A stretch of DNA of 64,000 bases. Source: Prunella strophiata. Lineage: Eukaryota; Chordata; Aves; Passeriformes; Prunellidae. Of this stretch, positions 34,662-49,100 are shown one piece after another (position 1 is the stretch's first letter; each line of letters opens with the position of its first letter). The notes below the pieces were generated by a model. The model was given only the letters and a program-made list of their open reading frames with translations, had not been told where the DNA came from and searched no databases. Made by a program: the position numbers and the translations under genes. The stretch spans positions 13,075,645 to 13,139,644 of the forward strand of contig JAZBQD010000025.1 in NCBI GenBank assembly GCA_036583965.1, written 5' to 3'.

Positions 34662-34827
34662 ATGTCGTGCGTGCATTACAAGTTCTCCTCCAAGCTCAAC
34701 TATGACACGGTCACCTTCGACGGGCTGCACATCTCCCTGAGCGACCTCAAGCGCCAGATCATGGGCCGGGAGAAGCTGAAGGCGGCCGACTGCGACCTGC
34801 AGATCACCAACGCGCAGACCAAAGAAG
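34662..34827 (+). CDS. RBBP6: RBBP6 exon 1
   Basis: Encodes MSCVHYKFSSKLNYDTVTF and on to TNAQTKE, the first two thirds of the ubiquitin-like DWNN domain. The donor is gtgcgt at 34828. The exon ends one base into codon 56. Confidence 0.97.
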
Positions 34828-37800
34828 GTGCGTGGGGCTCGGGGGCAGCGGTGATGGAGCGGTGGCTGCTGTGGGCTCGGAGCGGTTCCTTTGTAGCTGC
34901 TGCTCTCCCAGCACCGTCCGAGCAGCTCTGCGTGCGGAGCACGGGTTCGTGTGCGGCGGTGCTGCAAAAGTTTGGGTCTCCTGGAGTTGTAGGTAAAATG
35001 GGGGACGTGGGGGGCAGGATGTCTGACCATAACAAACCTGCCAGCTTTCTTTGAAATCTGGCAGAGGACTGTGAAGGTGGTAGGAATATAGCGCATGGCT
35101 TATTTGAATGAGGGGAAAAAAGTGTGCTTGGTGACTGAACTTTGTCGTCAATTTCTTGTTGCCCCCCTTCATTGGATGGTGCTTTACTGGTTTTTTACCC
35201 GCCTTTCATTGATAGCAAGTGCCCATTGCAGTAATTGCGCATAAGCAACAATTTGTATCGAGTGTGTCACTGAGTTACAATTTCTACAGACCCTTAAAGC
35301 CTCTTGCCCAATCAGCGTTCTGTGCAGCAAAATTACTCTTGGGAATTCCTGTTATTGTAAGTTTTCCAAACAAAAGACACCGTAGTTTGGATACTGCTGA
35401 GCATCATTTCATCATTCTTGTCTCTTTTTTTTTTTTTTTCCTGGCACTTAATGTTTGCTGTATCAGGGCAGTCCTGAAGTTTTATGGCAGAACATTTACA
35501 GTGAATATATGTAAGAAATGTTCTTCAGGAAGTCATAAATTCGCTTAAATCTAATTAATAATGCTTGATTCTGTGGTGTGAATATGGGCTTGTGTTACTG
35601 TGATGCTTCAATTTGGTAATCTGCCATCCTGATAAGTTTGAATGTGATTAAAGACTTCGGAGTGTGACTTTTTAGAAATAAAAAGAACTGTATTTTCATT
35701 CCTGCAATGTTAAACCATTTTCTTTTCCCACTGTGGTTCTGTGTCTCAGTTCTTTTCTTTAAAATGTGCACTGGTGATTTTTTTTCTCTTTCAGTGTTAT
35801 GTGTTGAAGTTTAAACAGAATGCTCTGCAACTTCGGGCCTGGCCTTCAGAGGGGTTGGAGTTAAAACATCTGTTTATCTACAGATATTTAAATTATTTCC
35901 AGGAGAGTGTGAAGAGGTTTCCCAGCACAGCATTAGGGGTGCAGGGGATGCTGTTGTGTTGCATGGTAAGCGTAGGCAGAGACACAGCTCAGAATTCCTG
36001 GGTTTTCTGGCACTGTTGGATGAAGTTGTGGAGGGCGTTTGAGCCCTGGGCTTGGGCTGCCGTGAGGGCCGTGCTGAGGAGGTCCCTGCGCTGTGTCCGG
36101 AGCTCCGGGGCCCTTTGGCTGCCAGGAGCAGGGGCCGGTGCCACCGGGGCTGGTGCCACCGGGGCTGGTGCCACCCGGCTGCTCGGGGCTGGAGCCCCGC
36201 TCTGGGCACCGCAGCAGCTGCTTTGGGACAGATAAACACACCGAGTTCGTGGAGCAGGCGAACAGAAAGCAAAGTTGTCAGAGAAAAAAGATGCTGGTAA
36301 ATGTCACCTCGTAAGGTATTACTGCAGCATCCATGGCACCAGATTTACCAGGGTGTTACTTTGTTTTCATATGTAACCAGAGTCCAGGCAAGGAAAGGTG
36401 TCTGCCTCACTGGGAGCTGGTGTTGCCTCAAGGTGAGGTTAAAAAAGGATTGTCCTGGGTTCTCTGGGCAGGTTGTGTTGCACTTTAACCTCTGCAAAAT
36501 GAGCATCAAGTTATAAATATATAACTATGTAAAGTACATAATTTTAAATTCTATATTAGTGACACAGATGCTTATTGAAGCTTTCCTAAGGGTGTTTTCC
36601 GTGTGAAAAGGCAAAAATCCCTCTGTGGCTTGCAGAGCATAACTAAAGAATGTATTTCCAAAATCTATGTCTGTCAAATCTTTGGTTCATATGCATAAAC
36701 GTGAATCTCAGTTTTTATTAATCAGATGTAGATGCTTAAATTAACCTGCAGAAATTAAAATTACAACTAGACCAGGATATTCTACCTAAGTGAGATGTTA
36801 GGCATTCTTATGTGTGGACATAAGTATTGGGATTTTTTATAACTTTGTCTATTCAGGAGTCCTGAGTAAATGTTAAAATAATCTTTGGAAAGAACAAAGT
36901 GAGCCATGAGTGGAGATGTGCTGTGTATTCACATTGGTCCAAGATCCTGGAAGCTTTTACAGTTCTGGAGCTGTTACTTTTCCTAATGGAAAGCTAATAA
37001 TAGGAGAACTGCTAATATAGGCCAAAAGTACACAGGATTTTAAATATTGGTGGGAAAAACAGATCTGATGGACTGTGTGAGATTCTGGGCATGCAGAGTG
37101 AGTGGGTGGGGCCTGTTTTATGTAGGGGGGTCCTCTTCCATGTTTGCTATCAAGGCATGTTGTCTAAAGCCTGTGCTTGAGATAGAGGCAAGTTAAAAGC
37201 ACCAATTTCATTAGATCTGGATTTTTTTACCTGTCTTCTATAACAGGTGTTCCCAGAATATCGGGGAAAGGCTGCCAGCTCCACACTGAGGTTTCTTGAG
37301 TGCTCTTTCCTGTGCTGTGACATTCTGAAACAGAACACTTAGAAAATGTGCCATACCTCTATGGCAGAATACAAAGAAAATAAACCCAAAACTTTGCTCT
37401 GAACTGGTGTGGGATGGCTGAATGGTTTTAAGGCAGAATAGTGCTCCGGCACTTCAGCCCTGGGCTGACATCCCCCCAGAGCCAAGAGGACCTTACAGCA
37501 GAGGGCTGTAGGGTGGGGTAATGAGATTAGTGCCTGGAGCTGGTGGATTTGAGGGACTCATCCCTTCAGAGCAGGGCAGGGGCTCTCGTGGGCTCAGTGC
37601 TGTGTGGAAACAGTGCAGGGGAGATTGCCTGGGCTGTTTGGCCTCCTGAGCCGGCTTGCTCCAGATCAGGGATCCTTGTTCTGGGCCAAGCAGCACATCC
37701 AACAGCACTGGCCCACTCTGGTACTCTGGAAGTTTCAAGGCTCACTTCATAGCCAGCTACAGCAATGGCTTGTCCCAAAGGGAGCAAGTGGTGGTGATGA

Positions 37801-40800
37801 GAGCAGAGTTAAATCCTGTCTAGGGAGAAAATGTGTTGCAGGGAGTTCCCTGTGTTGTGGTGGGGAAAGCCTGGCATGTTGGCAGGCATTGCAGCTCTGA
37901 CCTGCACATCCTTCCCCCAGCAGCTGCTTAGCAAGGCTTTTCCCTGCCCTGGCACACCTTGGCTTGCTTTCCAAGGACACCTGGTGAGTTCTGTACTTCA
38001 CCTGAGTGAAAAACTGCTCAGAGTGATCAGAGCTGCTTGGGCAATGCTGGCAGGTGAAACCATGGATGACAGCAGGCCAGAAAATAATGTGGGAACTTTT
38101 GTCAGTAACTTGTTCATAGCATACATGAACACAGAATTTCTGCTAGTTTTAGTAATCTTATCATAGATAAATTAAAAAAAAAGGGGGGGGGGGGGTTAAA
38201 TTGCTCATTCAATGTGAAACAGCATAAACTTGCCAGCAAATCTGAGCTCTTTGCACTTAGCTGTGAGAAGGTTGTGGACATTACTGCAGTAGTTGATGTC
38301 AGATTTCTGTGTCCGTGTGAGGCAGCAGTCAGATGACTAACTAACTAGTTTGCCTTCATTCATGCCTTGAAATACTTCTTTATCTGGACTCTTTCAAACT
38401 ATTTTCTTGTAGGATGAACAGCAAGTTTTAGACTGTTGTGTCTTTTCTCCTCTAAGCTTTAATATCCAGATCTTTCTTTGTTTTTTACAGGCATTTTGGG
38501 TTAGTTGGGTACTTTTAATCACAGCTCAGGATTGAGAAATTCCAGTAGCCACTTCCCAGCCATCACTGATGGTAAAACAAGTTTGTGCTATATGGGAGTG
38601 GGAATGAACAATGTTGCTGCCTCCAGCTTTGAGCATTTCTGTTGGAGCTCTGCTTGGACAAGTGTGAGCAGTAGCTGTGTGGAGTTTGCCTCATTTCTCA
38701 CCTTGGAGTGTGGAGTCATGGAGAGACAGTGACAGGCACAAGTAGAAACAACTGCTCTGGGCTTCTAGAGCTGCAGCTGGCACCATCTTCCAGGTGTTTG
38801 TCTCGGCCTCAGCAGTGCTTGAGCTCTGTCTGTATCAGAAAGTGCCAGTGTGGCCTCTTTGACAGGTGGCTGTGTGAGGAGCAGAGCTCCAGGGCTTGTG
38901 TCAGGATGTGACTTCTGTAAGAGCTGCTGTTTCTGTCACTGCTAGTCCTTTCACCCTCAGTTTTAAACTGATCTGCAGTCCAGAGGAGTCTCGCTGGTTG
39001 GTTCCCTGGGGGGACGATCAGGAATTAGTTTCAGCTAAATGATTTCTCAGTTTCCTGAAGAAATGTTCTGTTAGTTGGAAATAGAAGTAAAATTCTAATT
39101 TCATGGTTGAAGTGATGTCTTCTGCTAGGTATGTTTTGGTCTAAGGGAGGTTCCTGCCTGTAGGAATAATATACTGAAAAATGGAGCATAAATTGTGAGA
39201 TACTCGTATTTTGTGTGTGATCACTGAGCAAACTCATCCTGACAAAGCTTGACTAGATACATAACAGCTCTGGGTTTCAGACCAGTGCTCTGATTCACTC
39301 TGCAAAGGTAAGGGACTGGAATAACTAACACTGCAGGCACATCACAGGGAAGGACTTCTCATGGTGCTTTACAATATTTAGTCATATCCAGCCTGTGTAA
39401 GTTCCATTTAAAAGCATTCTTATGGAGAGGGCTTTGCATTTTAAGTTTATTCAGAGTGTGTCTGAGAATTGGATTTTTGTTTGGCCCTTAGGTCAAAGGT
39501 CAGGGGGCTTTTCTTTTCAGACAACCAGCACAGTACAGGCCCAGGCAGAGCAGGGATGGCTCCAGGCACATGCTGTTTTCCAAAGGCTTTTCAAGGCTGC
39601 CTTCAGAAGTAATTTATTTGAGTCTCTCTTCTCTACAGAGAGTGAGTGGAAAGAACTTGTATCCCTTTGGTTAATTCAGACTGGATGGTGAGCTTAAGGG
39701 GGGAGGTACCACTTTAGTTTGAGCCACTTCTGTCCTACTTGTGAAAGCAGGCTCAGAAACCGCGGAGTTCTTGTGCTCCAAACTCCAGCGCTGTCAGTTT
39801 CAGTTGCATTTCTCTGTCAGGCCCTGAGCAGCTGCCCAGCCTGGTTGGGGATGGTGCAGCTCCTAGCACACAGCTGGTGGCTCTGCTGTTCTGTCAGGCC
39901 TGAGCAGGGCAGCAGAGGGGAGTCAGGTGTACTTAACACACTGAAAGCACTGCTGCAGAGCTTCCCTGCTTTAGCTGGTGCCTGCTTTGTTCAGGACAAG
40001 TCACAGACTTTAGAATCTGCTTTATGCAGGTGAGGCTTGGCTTTGGATTTGTTTTTCTCCAGAGATCTTTTGGTTTTGTAGCCAGACAGAAACGAAACAA
40101 GCTTAAAACAGATCAGGGAAAAACCTCATGCATTATCAGACTCTGCTTTAGTGTAATTTGAAACCATTTTGTTCCTGGCATTCAAACTGACTTTAAAAAC
40201 TGAAAATGATTTTGCTGCTTGTGCTTGATAATCAAACCTGAAGATTCCTTAACAGGTGCTGCTGGTGTGTTGAGAGGATGAAAGCCTGATGTTATGTATA
40301 AAATTTTGCTTTTAGATGTGTAAAGGTATTCTCAAAAGTGCTCTGTAATTACATATTAAATAGATTCTTACAAATTGACTAATGTTTTTTCTGTATTGAT
40401 GTTGTTTCCAGAATACACCGATGATAGTGCTCTGATTCCCAAGAACTCATCGGTGATTGTGAGGAGAATCCCCATTGGAGGAGTTAAAGCTACCAGCAAA
40501 ACATACGTTATGTAAGTACTGCAAACATTCTGGTTTTGGGAGGGGTCACTGTGCCCACCGTGCTATTGACAGCACTTGCAGAGGCACTCGGGCTGTAACT
40601 TGCTTGTTAAAACTGCTGCTGGTGTTTGTTGTCATGGGGTAGATTTCAATGTGCCTGTCCCAAAGGAGACTTAGATTTTGGTGTACAGACACCAACAGTG
40701 GTAACTTTCGAGATGATTCTATTGAGTTGGGTTTGAAGATTATTTTTCTGAGATTCAAATTTTCTGAGATTCCTGTTTCCTCTACATGGGGAGATTCCTT

Positions 40801-43177
40801 ACAATAGGTGTCTGTCTTTTTAACTAAAGACAGGTACGCATTGTAGTGTGAACTTAGCATTTGTTCACGTCTCAGAAGAGTTTGATTCTGGGTGTTTGGA
40901 CTGACACCTGCATTTGGGGGAGGTGGGACAGGATATGACAGGTATTCTTCTGCCTCAGATCTAGAGGGGTTGTATAGTAGTGATAGAGGAAAGACCAAGG
41001 GTTGCCAGCTGGTGAACCATGCAAACAAGGAGTTTCATTCCTAAGTGATTCCTGTGCGTTTCCTAAACACACAGTATCTGTTTGAGGCAAGAGAAAAAGA
41101 ACCATACCCTAAAGGGTACTGGCTTTTGTGCAAGTACCATGAAGAAACAGTTAATCCTGTCCTAACTCAAATCTCAGAAGCAGTTTAGCACATATTACCA
41201 AATGTACTGGTTACATTTCTGAGTCTGTCTGTACCCAAGCTGGGATCTGTGCTCCATGTTTTAATTCTGTATTTCTAAGGTTTACACCTGATTCTCTGTC
41301 CTCAGTATTGATTAAAATCACAGATACTCAAATGCAATCCTGACTCCAGGATTATGGCTGCATTGATGTTTTTCATACAGCCCAGATCTAAAATAGCTAC
41401 ATCAGCTCTGTTGGAATGGGCATGTTTTTCAGCCTCCTTAAAGCCATGCCTCTTCACCACCAGCAGGAGATATTATTAGCTTGTGGTTTTGCCATGTCTT
41501 TCTGATGTTGGTTCTCAATAAAGTACCCTGAGGAGTTACAGTGTGTCTTGAACAAACAATACAGCAACATCCTGGTACCCATGAACCATTTGCAAGCAAA
41601 ACTCCCCGAATGGATGTGGCTCTGCATGTAACCTTGGGGCATGTTACTGCAGGAGTTGGTGCAGTGCTTCCCAGCTCTCCCTCGGGACTCTGCCCCCACA
41701 GCTTTGTGCCTGTAGACACAGCCTTTGGGGCTCATTTCAGCTGAGTGCTGTCCTGCCAGTGCACCTCGCCTGGTGCTGTAAAGCTCTCCAGAGAATCGAA
41801 GCTGGCATCAGAGATTCTGTCAGTAGTGGTGTAGGGGGATCAGGAAAGAACAGCACTGCTGTGGTAGAGTTGAAAATTACCCAGGCAGATGAGCCTTCTG
41901 TTCCCCAGCTGGAAACACTGCAGAAACCACTGGTAGGGTGGTTAATGTTTGGGGATGGGAAATGTGTGCTGGAGAGGCCTTCAGAAAGGCATTACTCACC
42001 TTGCAGTAAATGGCTGAAGCAGTTATTGTGTGGTAATCCAAAGTATTTCCGTGCACTTCCTCACCTTCAGGAGGTATCATTGGGAGCCTGGGGGTGTTCA
42101 GCAGTGGCAGGAAGCTGAGCCTCTCCATTGGCATGCAGATTGCCCAGCAGCCTTTGCATTGCTTCTGCTCATGGGACTCTTTGGATGATGCCTGGATTGT
42201 TTGTTAGCTCTCTCAGTGGCTGCATGTGTGGTTCATGATGAGGAGCATGCAGGTCCAAACCACCGAGTATGTGGAATCTCAGCAAGTTTTCAAATGTAAT
42301 ACATATTTCCTAAAATGTTGTAACGTGTTCAAGATTATCTTATAGCAAATTCTGGCAATTAAGACCTTTTTTTTTGTCACAGGACTCCTAAATCGCACAA
42401 AATCCTAGAAACTACTTTCAGGTGACATTTCTACTACTACTTTTAGTCAATATAGCATATGTAACATGTTTAATATTTTGGAACTTTGATGGCTAAGTAT
42501 AGTAGATCTCTGAACACAGTGCTTGGGCTTCCACAAAGAAACACTGTGCTAGCACTGTTCAGTGTTCAGTGCTGCTGACACTGTTATGTTGCCCCTTTGT
42601 CACGTGACTGTGTTTTTCACTTGAGCAAACTTGCACTTGTAGATTATCACTGTTCTTTCACAGAAACTGAAGCCCTGTACCTGGTACCTGTGCCTTACCA
42701 GGGATGTACCTGCTGGCCAAAGCTGCCCCATGCTTTGGTGATTGATTGTTTGAGAACATAGAACTCTAGTACAGACTTCATGGATTTGATACTTAGAGAG
42801 CAGAGACAAAATGTCTCATGACTTCCTCTTGCACTGTTGTGTTCTAGATCTGTAAGTCTTGAGTAATTTGTGACAATGTAGAAATGTGATTTTGGGGAGT
42901 TTTTTAGTTGCACCAAATGTACCAAGAGAGAACAGTTTATGTTACAAATAAATGTCTGTGTTCACTAGAGTATTGGAGCATAATGTGATGTTCAGGTTCT
43001 GGAATATTTGTGTCGGGTACAAGTGATTTGTTTTAAATTCTGATCACCTTTATTTCTTCTTCTAGAAGTCGAAGTGAGCCAGTGAGTGGAACATCAAAAG
43101 CAGTATGTAAAAACACAATCTCACACTTTTTTTCCTACACACTGCACTTAGTTCTAAACAATGCAGCCTTCTATTAA
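34662..43177 (+). CDS. RBBP6: RBBP6 short DWNN-only isoform (read-through of exon 3)
   Basis: Exons 34662-34827 and 40412-40511, then 43066 onward without splicing at 43102. Translation continues VCKNTISHFFSYTL and on to TAA at 43175-43177, 125 residues in all: 101 shared plus a 24-residue tail. Human isoform 3, as I recall, has 118 residues and a 17-residue tail beginning VCKNTISHFF, so the tail start is nearly identical. A poly(A) signal AATAAA at 43512-43517 follows. In human cells this isoform is reported to compete with full-length RBBP6 in 3' processing. Transcription here is inferred. Confidence 0.75.
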
Positions 43178-46100
43178 TTTGCCAAACGTTAATATATTTT
43201 CCAGTAAAACCTAGTGTATGTTGTAAATACATTGTATTTGATTCAGCATAGTAAAAACTGGGTAATGCCATAATTTGCAGAGTTCTAATGTGAATATTGG
43301 TATTTGTGCCTAGTAATGCATTGTATTTCATATTGAATATGCCAGAATCTCTCCTGTATGACTCTGTGTTGTACAGATAATGTATGATCGTTTCCAGATC
43401 CTGTAGGCTCGAGGTTTGCACACTGAACATGGTGCCATGTTCTACATCTGTCTGTCTATAGCTAGTGATATGTATGTTTGTATAGGTTGTTGTGTGCTTT
43501 TTGTTTCTTGCAATAAAAACTGTTTGGAGTGTATTTTTTGCCATTTTCACATTGTATCACTTAGCTTTTGTTTTTAAATACCTTTTTTTTGCCTAATGGT
43601 TTTTGAAAATGTTATCAAAAACCACTGAGAAATCATTATTGTGAAACTTGGTGCTGTTCCTTACTTTTGACTTGGGGGTTCAAACAAATACCAAACCCAG
43701 CATATCCCAGATGTTTTCAGGACAGTTCTGTGCAGCTAAATGATTCCTTCTTGTGTCCTTAAATATTTGGGTATTTATTCCTGAAACTGTGTAATTGAAG
43801 TGATATTGTTTGGGCCCCTCTGAGTACAGAAATGTTTTTAATAGCCTGACGTGAATTTCAATATCGCTGCTACACAAGTGGTATTCTAAAGTTCTGCATT
43901 TGATCTCTCCCCTTTATCTGGTAAAGCAGTTTAGTTCTACATTTGTCTGCAAATGACAATATGTAACACAAATTTTGGCACCAAGTTAGAGCCTGGGGCA
44001 TTTGGGAGTGAAATCCCTGTCACTTTTCTTAACTTCTGCCTGCAGCACATTTTTGGGTCTGGGTGACTCCAGGGCTGGCTGCTGCTGTAATTCCCAAAGG
44101 TTAAGCCTTTCTTTAGTATACCACCATTTGGAATTCACATTTGGAAAAGGGGCAGCATTTTCCTTCAGGTTTGCAAACACTTGTACTGCTGCTAACATAT
44201 AATCCCACACGGAAACCCGTGCCTGGTGATGGGCTAGATCTTGGTGTGCCACTTGGGTCAGTACTGTGTGCAACTGTGCTTTTCCAATAGTCCTTACAGT
44301 ATCAAAGTACTATTTGGTGGGGTTTATTTTTTATCTTTATTTTAAGTATAACTGCTTCTCCTTCACTAGACTGGTGTGAGGCATTACACTAACCCTGGAT
44401 CATTGGTTCTGATCACTTGATCAGCTATTAGGATAACTTAATCTAGAAATTCCTGAACTCTGGGGCTGTGTTCTGGGAAGAATACAGCCTCTGGTTCCCA
44501 TGGAAACAATCAACTTCAAATTGAAAACTTACTGTGTGTAGGTCTAAAACCACTAAATGTAACATCCATAATTCTGTTGCTGATTGATTGCAATTCCTTT
44601 TGGAGATGAATGCCTCTCATTGTGAGTTGGAGTTAGTTGCACTGGCCCAGTGACCCTAGCAGTTAATGTAATGCATTTATGTAAACCACGTTTATAGTAT
44701 TTGATCTAATTCAGATGGGTTTTTATTTCTTGAAAACAGTTCTTTTTCTTTTTGTTTACTAGCATGTGTATAAACACAAACCACATGTTCATAAATAAAG
44801 TTAACATTCTTTTAGCCTTGTGTGTTCCCTGGAATGTCTGTATTACATTGCTCAGTAGCATCTTATCATAAGCTAACGTAGATGTGTCAAAAAGAAAAAA
44901 AGGAAAAATCCCAGAGTGGGAGGGAAAACAGTGTGAGTGAGAACTAACAGCAGGAAAGGAAAAGCAAAGCCATTCCCTGGTGTGCTCTGACTGTCCCTGG
45001 TCTGGGAGGGTGGAAGCCTTGCATCCCTCTGTACAGGCCCTCTCTCACTGGAAAAGCCCTGCAGCCTCAGCAGCTTCTGGGGCTAGAGACACAAATAGTT
45101 TATTCTTAAAGCTAACTCAGGTCTTGGTGTGGGGGGTTGTGTGTCTTGTTTACCTCTTTTTTTTTTTTCTTTTTTTTTTAACACAAATATTTCTGCATGT
45201 ATTTCAGAGCAGAAGCTGGCTCTTGTGCAGTTGGAGTAAATCACTAGGAATCTTGTCAGTTTTTGATGGAGAGTAAAGCTGCAAAGTTAAAATCAGTTTT
45301 CTTAATGGATGCACAAAAGCTTCTTTTTAGTATTTTTTCCTTGTCATACTGTTGTGCCAGCTGCCATCCCAGCCTTGGCCCAGCCAAAGCCAGGGCACGG
45401 GGCCTTTCTGCTGTGCTGGTGGGGTCAGTGCCGTGGGCACAGCTGGAGCCTCCCTGGCTGACCCTGCTGTGTAGCCAGGCTGGGGTTTGGGGAAAGCCCT
45501 GTCATTTCAGTGTAGCACTCCAGCAGTGAGATCAGCCTTCTCCTCCTCTTTTCTGTCCTCTTGCCCACTTGGCTTCCTGTTAGCTTCTGTTCAGTCTGCT
45601 GCACAACACGGGAGTTAAAACATCAGCTGCTGAGTTTAGGGTTTGGGGGTTACTTTCTCTGGGTTGTGTTTTGGGGTTTTTTTACAATACTTCTGCACTG
45701 TTATCTTAGGGTTGCCTACAAATTCCTGGAGATGTTGTTTCTACTTGACCGTTTTGAGGGACTGCCAGGAAATACTTCAGTAGAAATCTAAAAGGAAAAA
45801 AATTGGCAAAAATGTAGGATGGTTGAAGGATGGCCATGGGCAAATGCACTGGAGAGTACATTAATTGTCTGTTTGCTGCTACTGTTCAGTATCACCTCCT
45901 TAAGAAATTAGACTGTTGTCTGCAGGCTGTATAATAGCAGCTTCCTGAAAAAAATAGAGGGAAGAATTAATAGTTTATTAACTGTTTGTGTTTCAGTTCC
46001 TGGTCAGTACTAGACCATTTAATGCTAGAGCTTTCCTAATTTCTTGTTTGTTTCTGAAAAAACAAAATTATAGCTGTGCTGAGAGAACACTGCTCTGCTT

Positions 46101-49100
46101 TTTCACATGTAAAAGAGAGACCTATGGAGCATGGAGCTTCAAAATGCTTGTGCAGGCCTCCTTTTGAACAGAACTAGGTACAAAGCATTCTGGAAGGAAG
46201 GAGAGGTGACTCTTGTGGTACAACTTGCAGTGGAATGAAGGTCTTTTTGTCTAGATCTCTGTGTTCCTCTTCAAAGACACTTTAGTCTCAAAGCTTCAAG
46301 AGCTCTTTAGTCAGTAATGCAGGAATGCTGTGTGTACTTGCCTGAAAACACAGAACAGGAACAACTTAGTGCTGTGAGGAATCATCTTGTGCATGGAAAT
46401 ACTTTTTCCCAGTCTCCTAAAACTGTTCCCTCGAATTTTCCACTGCATTAGGTAGTAAAGGACAAGACCTTTTTTAAGGGTTTTAATCTCTTTGCTGACC
46501 TGTTCAGTGACTTCTTGGAGAGCTATTCAGTTCACGTTGTGAAATTTTATTCTACATTTTTGAGCAAGTTAGATGTAATAAGCAGTATTACATTCAGGTA
46601 TCTTTCTGGTACTGTTGTGCTAGCTCAAGTGCTGCTTAGGCATGATAAAATTCAATATACTGCAGAAGGAACTAGATCGAGTTAACCTTTTTACTTGTGG
46701 CAAAACTGCTCTTCAGCACTCGTTGTCTGGCTTCTAGCCTGAGGACATAATTCCTGAGAGCTGTTCCATAGGCAGCTGGGAGGAGAAAAATGGAGACAGA
46801 AATTCCAGGCTTGTGCTCTGAATCCCTGCTTTTATCATCAAGAGTATGCTTTGCACTTTCCTTTGTTCATTTAGCACTGGACTGCTGTTAAAGATCAGGT
46901 TTGGTCTCATTGCAAGGAATCATCTAAATTCTCACTGATTTGGGTGGTAGGGCCTGTGGTCTAGTAACATACAAGAAATCAGTTTTTCAATTTTTATAGT
47001 CTACTCTGTCATTATAGACACCTTTATGTAAATGATTTAAGTAGTTGGTTTTTCTCCAGAGAAAGTGGCAGGTTGTGGCTGCTGTTCTAGATTGGCTTTT
47101 ATTTGGATACTGACAGGAGGGGCAGAGTGTGTGTTTCAGGGCTGCTGGGGATGACCTTCATTGTGACAGGCAGATGTGGGTTCACAAAATCATCACTGTG
47201 TGCATATAGAAATGATGAGACATTCACTGATTCATTTGCAAACTACACTAATATTATGTTACCTGGAGTGATACTTCAATTAAACTTAAAAATTTTTTTT
47301 AATCCTTTTTAGCTGAAAATTGACAGCTTCCCATTACCCTTTTGAAAGAGGTCCCTCTCTGAGATATTCTGAGCAATAAGTAGATCTCCAGAGGGGTTGG
47401 TTATTTTAATTTCTTCTCATAAGCATGTAGATTCTCTTAAGCCATCATAGATTTGGACTTTGTTTTGAATAAATACAAATTACACTGGGTTGGGATTTCC
47501 TTTGGGTGACACTCAGGGGGATGTAGTGCAGGCATTCAGACTATAGTAGAGGTTAACTATTGTTGTGTTTTGACTGTAGAACTTGAATATGTGTTTAATT
47601 TTTTGTGAACAGATTGATGACTCTTCTGCATCTATTTCTCTGGCCCAGCTTACTAAGGTATATATATATATATATATTCTTGTCAAATACTTTAAAAAAG
47701 TGTTTGCTTCCTATTTTTAAATTGATACTGTGATCTATAGGTGAATAACTGTTGTAATTGGAAAGCCCCCTTTAATTTTTATTAACTTAAAGTATTTATT
47801 TTAACTTTAAAATGTGTGTATATTTTGATACTATCCTGTAAAGAGTAGTTCCCAGTTTGGGAAGATAGAAGGGGAGTACCTTATCAGCCTCAGCATAATG
47901 TTGCAGTATTACTCATCCTCAAGACACAAAGAAGAAGCTCTTCAGAAGCTGTTTTACCGTTTTTCATACGTGTCATTAATTTTGCGTTGGAAACTAACCC
48001 AGTTTGTGCAGAAGAATTTAATTGGCTGTAAGTTACGGACATTGCAGGGGGGTGTGACCAGCCACAAGAGAAGCGGTTCTGTACCATGGACAATTGCATG
48101 GCTATTTTTGAACCCCTAGTCATAGTTACAGACCCATTCTCTGAATGCTGCACAGTTCCATAAATTGTGGGATCTATACAGTGGACAACCCGATCTAATT
48201 TGTTTGAACGCAGACTGTGTAAATTGTGTAAATGTACCTCATTGTTTATAGGAATATACCAATGTGTATGTGTGGCATCTGAGCAGCTGTGACCTTTTGA
48301 AACTGTTGTAATGCCATGTTTTGCTCGGGAACTGCTTGCATTTTTGCTCACCAATGTGTAATTTGTCTGGGAAAGCACTAGTGACTGCACTGTGTGGACA
48401 GCCAAGTGCTCAACCACCAGTCCCTAAAGCTACAGGCAGTAGAGTAGGCAGGGCTTGAGGCAGAGCAGCTAGTTTTTGTCATCAAGATAAAGGCTGGAGT
48501 TCATTTCTAATTAAAAGAAATCTCTTCCCACTGGTAACTTTTCCCCTCTTCACTACAGAAATTAAATTGTATACATTTGGCCAAAAAAAACCCATTATAT
48601 ATATAAATATCTCTAGTTTGGAAGGTAGGCACCCAAAGAATTGGTCCCCATTAGTGCTGTCCCTAAATGTGTCCTCGGGTATGTAACCTCATGTGAAGTT
48701 TTACTCTAAAGTGTGCAAAGCTGTCCAAGGGGTGGGAGTACACATTTAAGCTTTTGAGGATATTTAAGTAGTTCAGAAAAATGCAGGAAGATGACACCAA
48801 GTGGCTCAGCACTGTTACTCCCTCTAATGGCTCTAGTGCAGCCCGGCTCAGCACGGAGGCAATGTGTTAACAGTTCTCTGGTGATTATTACTATGTATGA
48901 AATGCCATATTTGAATTTTGGTCTATTCCTACTAATGTTTTGTGGCTTTTGGATGTGTTTTGTAAACCGTTTGGGTTCAAACAAATTAGTCAAGTATTAT
49001 CTGTAAAGCTTTCTGTAACTGTTAATGGAAATGATTTCATAGTTGGCGATCCGGATTCTGTTACTGTGGAGAAACTGTGTATATGAAACAACCATTTAAT

